NCBI RefSeq assembly: GCF_904849725.1
Contig: NC_058522.1
Location: 460,290,844-460,354,843, forward strand
Length of the DNA stretch: 64,000 nucleotides
Direction: 5' to 3'
Source of the DNA: Hordeum vulgare subsp. vulgare
Lineage: Eukaryota > Streptophyta > Magnoliopsida > Poales > Poaceae
The first letter of the stretch is position 1. Every line of letters begins with the position of its first letter. Both the position numbers and the translations under genes were made by a program. Under the pieces are notes generated by a model. That model saw only the letters and a list, made by a program, of their open reading frames with translations, searched no databases and was not told the origin of the DNA. This document shows, one piece after another, positions 55,717 through 64,000 of the stretch.

Positions 55717-57080
55717 GGAACTTGCAAATTTGGCCCCTCAAACTCCCACGGACATGACCGATCAGTGACCGGGCGTGTCCATTTTAAACCCTACTTTTTT
55801 TGTCTGCGCAGCCGCACCTCTCATATTTTTCCTCATATGTCCGATCACTTGTACGTGACTGGTGAAGAAGAAAAAAAGCGAAAAAAATGAATAAAGAAAT
55901 AGAAAAGATGATCCGGGATGGGATCACATCCTACGTGACGGATTGACCAGGCGTGCGCGGATGCGTCTAAAAGGATTAACATCGTCCTCGTATCCCGAAT
56001 ATTTGAAACAAGTTTAAGAGGTTGGGTTGCTTTACCAATCACATTTTTATCACGTCCATTCCGCCGTTTCTGGCGGCACCGGGGCCGGGATTGCGCAAGT
56101 ACCAAGGCAGGGCGTTTGCCGTGCGCGAGTACCAATCGAAGCCTCCTCGGTCGCGTTGACACGCATCCGCGCCGAGATGCTGCTGGACTGAGATCCCGTG
56201 CCCCGCTCAAGGCAGGGCACGCTGTGCCCTGAGGCCCACGATCCACCATCTGCTCCCCATCCGACGGACTACAGCGAGTCAACGAAAAATAGGACCAACC
56301 TGCTCGATCCGAAACGAAGCGACAGTGATCCGGGAACTGTCGTGGAGCTGTGCCGTCGTCGCCGCCGTGGGAAAGGGCGCCATGGGATCTCCGACAGCGG
56401 CCACTGGATAAACGGCGCTGACAATCCCCTCCGCCCCACGTCGTCTTCTCATCCCCGCCCCGCTCCGACGAGCTCCGACGATCGCTCCGCCCTCCCGCCC
56501 TGCTCCGACAACCGCGTCCGCCCTCCCGCCCCGCTCCGACGAGCTCCGACGACCACGTCCCCTCAAGGCTGGCGTCCCCTTCCTCTGTTCCACGCGCGAC
56601 GACGCGAGGCGAGCTGCTGGTCCCGTCGCCAAGGGGAAGGGAGACGAGCTCCTCCGGCTGCTCCTCCAGGACATGTCTGTACAACACACTAACAGCAAAT
56701 TCAGTTAGCAGTTAGCACCGGACAACTCCAGGATACAAAATTCAGTAAAATGAAAATAGAGACAGCATCAATAAAGTGTTTAATCTGCAGAATTTAGTAC
56801 CGAAAATGAACTGAAGAAGAGTTGAACTGGGGCATTCGTTATACAATCAATTAGAAAATAAAATCAAAATGAATTGAACAATGTACAAACTTTGAGCATT
56901 AGTAACTCAAATTTGGCAACAACAATCTGTTCTTACATAATCCTTGAAGTACATAAATTAGGCCAATCTACTTGCACACTTAGGCCACGAAAGACTATAG
57001 TCAGCCCCCAAAATCCAAAATACTATAGTCATCTTTGTCCAAAATACTAGTCAAAATGTCCAAAATACCATCTAACAAGC
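55717..57080. other. Mixed DNA including a GC-rich repeat-like block
   Basis: No gene accepted. 56455-56545 contains repeats of CCCGCCC(C)GCTCCGACGAGCTCCGACGA. The long minus-strand frame across 55845-56687 follows from the GC-rich composition. Confidence 0.35.
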
Positions 57081-57540
57081 TTATACATGTTAGAACAGAT
57101 CTTCATCATAAAAACCACCAGGGGGAGCCATCAACAGTTGTGTGTAACTGATATTTGCTTGAGGTTGTACACCATCATCCTTCTCCACTCTTACTTGAGG
57201 CTGTGCACCATCATTTTTCTTTTGTTGCTATCATGAAAATTCCATTATTTAGTCTAGGAATGAGTGGTAACAATATATCATGTATAGATGGGAACATACC
57301 TTTGCTGCTTTTTTTGGGATGAGGCACCTTTAGTTAGTTTGCGCTTCCCCCTGAGTAACTTATCAAGCCAACCTTTCTTTCTCCTCAAGTTTTTTGATTG
57401 AACCTCCTTTTTCTTGAGCTTTGCGGCACTAAGAAACTCACTAGTTAGTTGCACATTTGGGTCAATATTTTCTTGGTCATCACATGGCTTGTTCGTAGCA
57501 TCCATAGTTGCATTGAGTTTCTCCTCTAGTTGTGGACCAA
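57081..57540 (-). pseudogene. 3' end of a broken gene (possibly FAR1-related), cut by LTR unit C
   Basis: Minus-strand sequence from about 57540 reads PQLEEKLNATMDATNKPCDDQ.., then a Lys-rich block LSAAKLKKKEVQSKNLRRKKGW. A GTATGT donor near 57298 and an acceptor near 57231 suggest an intron, followed by NDGAQPQVRVEKDDGVQPQANI ending in a stop near 57090. It resembles the tail of a repeated Triticeae family that may be FAR1-like (MULE-derived); I am not certain. The upstream exons are missing and the exon phases do not fit cleanly, so it is treated as a remnant. Confidence 0.4.
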
Positions 57541-58575
57541 CGCTATCACGCCCAAGATGCGACCCTATCCTCAATTTGGCACGAAGGCCTCGTCAGGGAT
57601 AGAAGCGCATCTTGTCGTGTCGCAAGAATGGATATCGTTACAAGTACATGTACTGAAAAGAAGAGATATATATACAGAGTTGGCTTACACTCGCCACAAG
57701 CTACATTAGAGTCACATCAGTACATTACATAAACATCAAGAGTAAGAGCAGGGTCCGACTACAGACGAAAACAAACGAGAAAAATAAGAACGACGTCCAT
57801 CCTTGCTATCCCAGGCTGCCGGCCTGGAACCCATCCTAGATCGATGATGATGAAGAAGAAGAAGAAGCAACTTCAAATGAACAATCAACGCGCTCGCGTC
57901 AAGTAACCTTTACCTGTACCTGCAACTGGTGTTGTAGTAATCTGTGAGCCACAGGGGACTCAACAATCTCATTTCCAACGGTATCAAGACTAGCAAAGCT
58001 TAATGGGTGAGGCATGGTTAAGTGGTGAGGTTGCATCAGCGGCTAAGCATTTATTTGGTGGCTAACTTACGAGTACAAGAAATAAGAGGGGGGAAGATCT
58101 ACGCATAACGGACGTGACTACTGATGATCAAATGAATGATCCTGAACACCTACCTACGTCAGGCATAACCCCACCGTGTCCTCGATCGGAGAAAGAACTC
58201 ACGAAAGAGATAGTCACGGTTACGCACACAGTGGGCATATTTTAATTAAGTTAACTTCAAGTTATCTAGAACCAGTGTTAAACAAAGCTTCCACGTTGCC
58301 ACATAACCGGGGCACGGCTTTCCGAAAGATTTAACCCTACAGGGGTGCTCCAACTAGTCCATCACAAATTACCACAAGCCGCATAGAAATCCTCAATCAC
58401 GAAGCTCGCGATCTCGTCGGATTCCCTAGTGGAAAACCTCAACTCTGAGATTACCCAAAGCATCACCGGAATCCCGATGCACAAGATATCTCATCAAAGG
58501 TAAAACTAATCCAGCAAGGCCGCCCGACGTGTCGACGATCCCGATAGGAGTCGCGTACCTCATTCTCAGGACACG

Positions 58576-58580
58576 ACGGA
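58576..58580 (+). repeat. TSD ACGGA, left copy
   Basis: ACGGA precedes the TGACGGGG LTR start and recurs at 63517-63521 after the right LTR. Confidence 0.88.
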
Positions 58581-59164
58581 TGACGGGGATATAGCCCTAG
58601 GGTAGGGTCATAGGTGTGACCAATACGTCCTACCCAAGGGCACCTCATTATTAGTTTAAGGACTACAAGGGAAATTCCTACTAGATCGTGACAACATCTA
58701 ATCCACTCGGTACGGATCCACTCAGACAAGTACATTCCATCCACTCGGATGACAGTCAACTACTCGGCCGTATGACTCACTCGGTCATGCAAATACCAAC
58801 AGTCGGCAAGACATCTGTAGTAGGCTGACGTTATGGCATCAATGCCTCATCTTGTAACATAAGAGGTGAGGGGGTGGCGCACTCTATATAAGCCACCCCC
58901 CTCCACATAGCTAGAGACATCTTCTTCTTCTTCTTCTCCCCCAGCGGGCTCATTCCTTGCCTGGAGCTCTGGCTCTCTCTATACCATGTAACTCATGTCC
59001 ATGACAGACAAAACAAAGCCTCTCCGGAGCACGAGACGTAAGGTTGTTATCTCCACTATGAGAGGCCTGAACTCGCTAAAACCACCGTGTCACCCATGTG
59101 CATCTTGATAGATCATGCTCCGTTATCCTACCCTCTTTCTATTGTCGGAATCGTTACCACGACA
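58581..59164 (+). repeat. 5' LTR, 584 bp
   Basis: Runs from TGACGGGGATATAG to ..TTACCACGACA. It contains a TATA box TATATAAG (58885-58892), a TTC microsatellite (58921-58936) and likely the transcription start. Confidence 0.88.
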
Positions 59165-59166
59165 TT

Positions 59167-59183
59167 TGGCGCCCACCGTGGGG
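59167..59183 (+). promoter_or_regulatory. Primer-binding site
   Basis: TGGCGCCCACCGTGGGG two bases after the 5' LTR, a form common in Triticeae gypsy-type elements. Confidence 0.8.
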
Positions 59184-60330
59184 CATGGCGTCTATCGAGC
59201 CATGATGCAAATGGTTTTATTTTTTCAATCTTCGTCCGCTGATTAACAATCATCGATGGAGAATTTGATCCAGGATGTTCCGGACATCACTCCATCTACG
59301 GGAGCACAAAATATTCATCATACAGAAGAATCAGGGAGTTGTTCATCTCATCTCGTTCTCTTTACAATCAAACAATGATCTAACGATGGTTTGTTTCCTT
59401 CTGTATATACATGAGCTCATACAAACCCGGAGTAGAGTGGAGTGACAAACCTACAGGATGCCGACGATGGAACCTTGGCCCCCATCTTGGTGGCGGCTTC
59501 CGCAGAAGCTCGGCGACCCACCGCTCCTGCTACATCCCGGAGGCGCGGCGACTACCGCTGAAGCTCGGCCGCCCGGCTCTCCTGCTGCAGCGAGGAGGCT
59601 CCGGCTGAAGCTCGGCAGGGCGCGGGCTCCCGATAGTACGAGCAGACGCCGGCGGGATCCCAACTGAATCTCAAGGGAAGGTGGTGACCGGCGATGAAGC
59701 TCCTCTCATCACCGCCGCCGCCGTTGTTCCCCTCCACTGCCACCGTTTAGGTGGCTTGGTTCCGGATGATGAAACTCCGCCGCCCGCTCGTCGTGATCTC
59801 CGGCCTCATCTGTGACGGCGTCGCTAAGCGACCTCACATGCACAGCCGCGAACGCTCGGTCTTGTTCCTCGGCCAGCGAGCACGACGACCGGCGGTCGAC
59901 CCGGTTCCTCGGGTGATAAGGCACGGCTACGACGCACAGCTCCGGCTCCCCGAGCAGTGAAACGCGACCATCAGTGGTCGCGTCGGCCTCGGCCTTAGCT
60001 GCGTCGGCCCTCAACTCCCACGCTTGGACTGCGCACGTGGCGAATCCTTCCTCCGGCATCAACGTCTCAGCAGCAAACTCCGCGAGGGAGGCGCAGGGAA
60101 AGCGCCCACCCGCATGTGGTGGCTCCTCCCTCGGGCTCGATCGTGGGCTGGGAGAGCTCTCGTCGCTGCAAACGTGTTTCAGGATCGAGAGAATCACGCA
60201 TGTCGAGCTCACCAACCGCCCGTCCCTCTCGCTCGTGCATCCTCTATCATGCAACATGGGCGGGTCACCTCCCCGTTGATTAAGGGCACATCCAGGTGGC
60301 AGGAGAAGAAACAGAAGGGAGTAAATAATT

Positions 60331-60560
60331 CTACGAGGAGTTATTCGGCTGCCTTATTAAGCGCCTCATCAGGTGAGTCACCAGGTAATCCTACATGCAT
60401 GCATAACGTTACGAGGAGTTATTTGGCTGCCTCATTAAGCGCCTCACCAAGTGGGCCAAAATAGCATCCGTGCATAACTTTACGAGGCGTTATTTGACTG
60501 CCTCATTAAGTGCCTCATCAAATGAGCCAAATAAAACGCCAGGTAATCATGCATGCATGC
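60331..60560 (+). repeat. Tandem repeat, three units of about 70 bp
   Basis: Each unit starts ACGAGG(A/C)GTTATT(T/C)G(G/A)CTGCC, continues ATTAAG(C/T)GCCTCA and ends in a CATGCATG-rich stretch followed by GCATAAC or GCGTAAC. Confidence 0.8.
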
Positions 60561-60769
60561 ATGCGTAACGTCTTTAATCGTTACAAATTAGCATATGTAC
60601 AGGACACTTAATCCATCCAAAAATATTCACAGCTACATTTGCTACTAATGGCCACTCGTCCGTCATTGTCTCCGAACAATAGTTTATTGAGACGGAATGT
60701 TCATTCGAGCTACTAACACGATGACACGCAGAAATTATTTCAGATGAATTTTGCATACAGATGACCAAC

Positions 60770-61175
60770 ATGCAGTGACTCGGCCGCCATGCATGCTGTC
60801 ACTCAGTCGGACGCGTCGTCAGCGCTCGGCCGCCCTGCGCGCCGTCCCTCAGTCGGACCCGTCGTCAGCACTCGGTAGCTTCGCGCATCGCGAGTCAGCA
60901 AGACACGCCATCCTCACTCGGTTGGAGACTCCTTCGTCACTCGGCAGCTCCGCGTGCCGCCACTCGATTGGACGCTCCTTCGTCACTCAGCAGCTTCGCG
61001 CGTCGTCACTCGGCTGGAGGCTCCTTCATCACCTGGTTGCTCTACGCGTCGTCACTTGGCCGCCCCGCGTGTCGCCACTCAGATAGACGCGTCTTCATCG
61101 CTTGACCGCCCAACACGTCGCCACTCAGCCGGACGTGTCCACTTCGCTCGACCGCCCCGCACGTCATCAGGCAGC
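60770..61175 (+). repeat. Degenerate tandem repeat of about 45-50 bp
   Basis: Roughly eight units with the words CACTCGG, (T/C)GGACGC, TCCTTCGTCACTCGGC and CCGCGTGTCG in constant order. Units are strongly diverged. Confidence 0.65.
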
Positions 61176-61806
61176 TAAGTCATTTTTTTCACAGACTGCA
61201 TTCTATTAAATAATCGTTTCTACATTACCGAGTGTCGAGGAAGTCGCACATGACGTTCACTCGAAGGCCACGCCACTGAGTGTACCTCTGCACTCGGTTG
61301 TTTATTTTTATGTGGGAACACTTCACTTTCGCTTCGTTTGGGTCCAGTACTCAAACGAGTTCAGCCGGATCCTTCACTCTTTTAGACTCTTGCGGGTTCC
61401 GAACCAACAATCACGTGGCACACCCAGCGGGTGTCTATGGGTGCAATTTACACGAACTATTTCAGAAAAGATCATATTACTTTGATAATTTTTTATGCTT
61501 GCTTGTGCTATTTTTCATACACAGGTTACTCAACGCATCCGTGCGCCATCCTCGTCGCTGCTCAGGCTCAGTCGCCGCAACGATCATTCATGCGTTTTCA
61601 CGTGTTCGGAAGCCCCCGCAATGACGTGGTGGACACGGCCGCCCCGCGTGCCGTCAGTGGGTCGGACGCCTCCTCGACATACATCACTTGGCTGCCCCAC
61701 GCGTTGCCACTCAGCCAGAATCGTCTACCTCACTCGGATGCCATGCGCATCGCCACTCCGTGTGGCACGTCTTCATCATTCAGCTGCCCCGCGCGCCACC
61801 GCTCAG

Positions 61807-62815
61807 CTTAGCTACGACTCCATGTCGCCTAAGTTAAAACCACTTCGAGTACGGACACGCTCCACACTCGGGGACTTAGCTGCGACTCCGTATCGCCTAA
61901 GTTAAAAAGAAACTCCGAGTGCGGACATGCTCCACACTCGGGGACTTAGCTGCGACTCCGTATCGCCTAAGTTAAAAACAACTCCGAGTGCGGACATGCT
62001 CCACACTCGGGGACTTAGCCGCGACTCCGTATCGCCTAAGTTAAAAAATACTCCGAGTGCGGACATGCTCCACACTCGGGGACTTAGCTGCGACTCCATA
62101 CCGCCTAAGTTAAAAACAACTCCGAGTGCAGACATGCTCCACACTCAGAGACTTAGCTGCGACTCCGTATCGCCTAAATTAAAAACAACTCCGAGTGCGG
62201 ACACGCTCCACACTTGGGGACTTAGCTGCGACTCCGCATCGCCTAAGTTAAAAAGCAACTCCGAGTGCGGACACGCTCCACACTTGGGGACTTAGCTGCG
62301 ACTCCGTATCGCCTAAGTTAAAAGCAACTCCGAGTGCGGACATGCTCCACACTCGGGGACTTAGCTACGACTCTGTATCGCCTAAGTTAGAAACAACTCC
62401 GAGTGCGTACATGCTCCACACTCGGAGGCTTAGCTGCGACTCCGTATCACCTAAGTTAAAAACAACTCCGAGTGCGGACATGCTCCACACTCGGAGACTT
62501 AGCTGCGACTCCGTATCGCCTAAATTAAAAACAACTCCGAGTGCGGACACGCTCCACACTTGGGGACTTAGCTGCGGCTCCGTATCGCCTAAGTTAAAAA
62601 CAACTCCGAGTGCGGACATGCTCCACACTCGGGGGCTTAGCTGCGACTCTGTATCGCCTAAGTTAAAAACAATTCCGAGTTTGGACATGCTCCACACGCG
62701 GAGGCTTAGCTGCGACTCTGTATCGCCTAAGTTAAAACTACTCCGAGTACAGACACGCTCCACACTCGGGAACTTAGCTGCGACCCCGTATCGCCTAAGT
62801 TAAAAAATACACTCG
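61807..62815 (+). repeat. 69-bp satellite-like array, about 15 units
   Basis: The unit reads CTCCGAGTGCGGACATGCTC, CACACTCGGGGACTTAGC, TGCGACTCCGTATCGCC, TAAGTTAAAAACAA. Because 69 is 23 codons, several units stay open in frame on both strands. Copies differ by scattered substitutions and single-base changes in the A run. It is the dominant feature of the internal region. Confidence 0.92.
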
Positions 62816-63271
62816 GAGACTTGACTTTGATCCAGAAATCATATAATGCAGATTCAACAAACATTCAACATGACAAGCAGTGGAAGTCTTAAACCCTCTG
62901 CTAGACTCATCTAGTCCGACAGAGGCTCGGGGACTACACCCAGTGGGTGCACTGAGCGTGCCCCCACAGGAAGAGAAATACAAAAAAGAAACATTCTGCT
63001 TGGTCAGGTCCACCAACAACATCCAAGTTCAACAGATTCAACAGATTCCAACCGACTACCAGCAGTCAGTCAGAGTCTCAAGATCCTCTTGGTCACTCGG
63101 ATCTACTTCAATTCTTAAGTTCACTCGGACGTACTACTCAGCGGAATCGATCAGGGCGAATGATGAAGACTTCAATCAACACATAATTTTACAAGGCCCT
63201 GAAGCACGTTCAAGTTCGGTCTGCTGCTACAAGATTTACATCGACACCTTCACCACTCGGACCCTGATCCA

Positions 63272-63283
63272 TTCGGGGGCTAA
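63272..63283 (+). promoter_or_regulatory. Polypurine tract
   Basis: TTCGGGGGCTAA immediately before the 3' LTR. The gypsy-type LTR at 42398-43731 has the near-identical TTCGGGGGCTAC. Confidence 0.8.
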
Positions 63284-63516
63284 TGACGGGGATATAGCCC
63301 TAGGGTAGGGTCATAGGTCCGACCAATACGTCCTACCCAAGGGCACCTCATTATTAGTTTAAGGACTACAAGGGAAATTCCTACTAGATCATGACAACAT
63401 CTAATCCACTCGGTACGGATCCACTCAGACAAGTACATTCCATCCACTCGGATGACAGTCAACCACTCGGCCATATGACTCACTCGGTCATGCAAATACC
63501 AACAGTTACCACAACA
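63284..63516 (+). repeat. 3' LTR with a 351-bp internal deletion
   Basis: It matches the 5' LTR up to CCAACAGT (58803), then jumps to TTACCAC (59155), losing 351 bp that include the TATA box. GT occurs at both break points. Confidence 0.85.
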
Positions 63517-64000
63517 ACGGATGAGCTAGACGTCGGGATCGCTAAACCTCCGGGTGACCAGAGGGGCGCCGGACATCGCTCAGGTGGGACCAACACTCAT
63601 GAGGAGCACTGGCCCGGGGGTTGATTAAATTACTCCGCGGGTGCCGGCGGGTCCCTATGCATTATTATTAGGTTATTAGGCAAATGTAGTACCAAAGTTG
63701 GGCCTTGCCAGACCAGCTTTAATCTAAAACGAATTATCAAGGGGGTCCCCATAACAACCCCGATCGTGTTAGGAGCGCTCAATTATGGAACATAACACTG
63801 GTAGCCGAAAACTAAGGGGGCAAAGGTGGAACAAAACACCAGGCTAGAAAGGCCGAGCCTTCCACCTTTTACCAAGTATATAGGTGCATTAAATTAAATA
63901 GCATTTAATATGATGATATAACAAGGAACCCATGTTATCACATGGAAGCAACTGCACCTGCAACTAGCAACGCTAACAACAGGGTTAAGCGAGCAGTAAC

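Larger units (their letters stand above)
58581..63516 (+). mobile_element. Non-coding LTR retrotransposon (gypsy-type ends, LARD-like)
   Basis: 4936 bp on the plus strand: 5' LTR 58581-59164, PBS from 59167, internal region 59165-63283, PPT 63272-63283, 3' LTR 63284-63516 with an internal deletion, TSD ACGGA. The internal region shows no gag or pol domain. Instead it has GC-rich sequence and three tandem-repeat blocks (60331-60560, 60770-61175, 61807-62815). It could only have moved using proteins of another element. In the shared 233 bases the LTRs differ at about six or seven sites by eye. Confidence 0.85.
57541..64000 (-). mobile_element. Long LTR unit, copy C (diverged, interrupted, runs off the window)
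   Basis: 57541-58580 and 63522-64000 align with the left part of copy A: CGCCCAAGATGCGACCC.. corresponds to CGTCCAAGATGCGGTCC.., the GAGCCACAGGGGACTCAACAATCT block to 2990-3013, and GGACCAACACTCATGAGGAGC (63587) to 3680. The orientation is the same as copy A. It is much more diverged, so it is a separate subfamily. It is split by the element at 58581-63516 and continues beyond the window. The exact left end is uncertain by several bases. Confidence 0.7.

Noticed and set aside
55845..56687. 280-codon minus-strand frame
   Set aside because: Arg/Gly/Ser-rich product over GC-rich repeated DNA, ending in low-complexity Phe residues; no protein-like pattern and both strands are open.
59709..60464. 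Frames of 146-182 codons in the 58581-63516 element
   Set aside because: Opposing frames in GC-rich DNA; I could not see any gag, protease, RT or integrase motif.
61807..62815. Resemblance to a CRISPR array
   Set aside because: Units are contiguous 69-bp repeats with no unique spacers, in a plant transposon; it is a tandem array.

Overview
This window looks like a piece of a large, repeat-dense Triticeae grass genome (wheat, barley or Aegilops type). Evidence: an Angela/BARE-type copia element, several Stowaway MITEs with CTCCCTCCGT ends, a Sirevirus-type copia element, very long non-coding LTRs, and a CC-NB-ARC-LRR resistance-type gene with one intron. Most of the 64 kb is a stack of nested transposable elements. 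Only three host-type genes are convincing: a gene entering from the left edge (minus strand, 1-123), a tRNA-Asn(GUU) gene (46745-46818, minus) and an apparently intact NLR gene (49172-52781, minus, two exons, about 919 residues).

Layout. 1-649: start of a membrane-anchored protein gene reading out of the window, plus its upstream DNA. 650-22684: one L1-type LINE, proved by a 15-bp target-site duplication at 635-649 and 22682-22696. It is split by a 5.4-kb LTR-like unit (2613-7979, TSD CTACC) inserted in ORF1, and by an 8.9-kb Angela-type copia (13685-22615, TSD GGTTT) inserted in its 3' end. Without the inserts the LINE is about 7.7 kb and carries an unusual extra open frame upstream of ORF1.

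22697-42240: a decayed PIF/Harbinger-like transposase region with a tandem repeat and a Stowaway MITE. It is split by a solo Angela-type LTR (24274-41826, TSD GTAAT). That solo LTR is itself split twice: by a second copy of the 5.7-kb LTR-like unit (25499-31181, TSD GTAAT) and by a gag-only Sirevirus-like copia (31531-41589, TSD TGATG).

42240-46740: a fold-back, a gypsy-type 3' LTR with adjoining internal sequence, Stowaway-like MITEs and a Helitron-like insertion. 46745-53300: the tRNA, a TIR element with a reading frame, three short Stowaway MITEs and the NLR gene with its upstream region. 53581-57540: two small neighbouring TIR elements with coding remnants, GC-rich DNA, and the 3' end of a broken gene. 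57541-64000: a third, divergent copy of the long LTR unit, interrupted by a 4.9-kb non-coding LTR retrotransposon (58581-63516, TSD ACGGA) that holds a large 69-bp satellite-like array.

The three long LTR units share an organisation in which promoter-like sequence (a TATA-like box 30 bp before CCTAGGGTTCC) is followed by tandem tRNA-like A/B-box modules. This, the extra LINE frame and the repeat architecture of the LTR elements are the least ordinary things here. Family names are recognition by eye, not database results.
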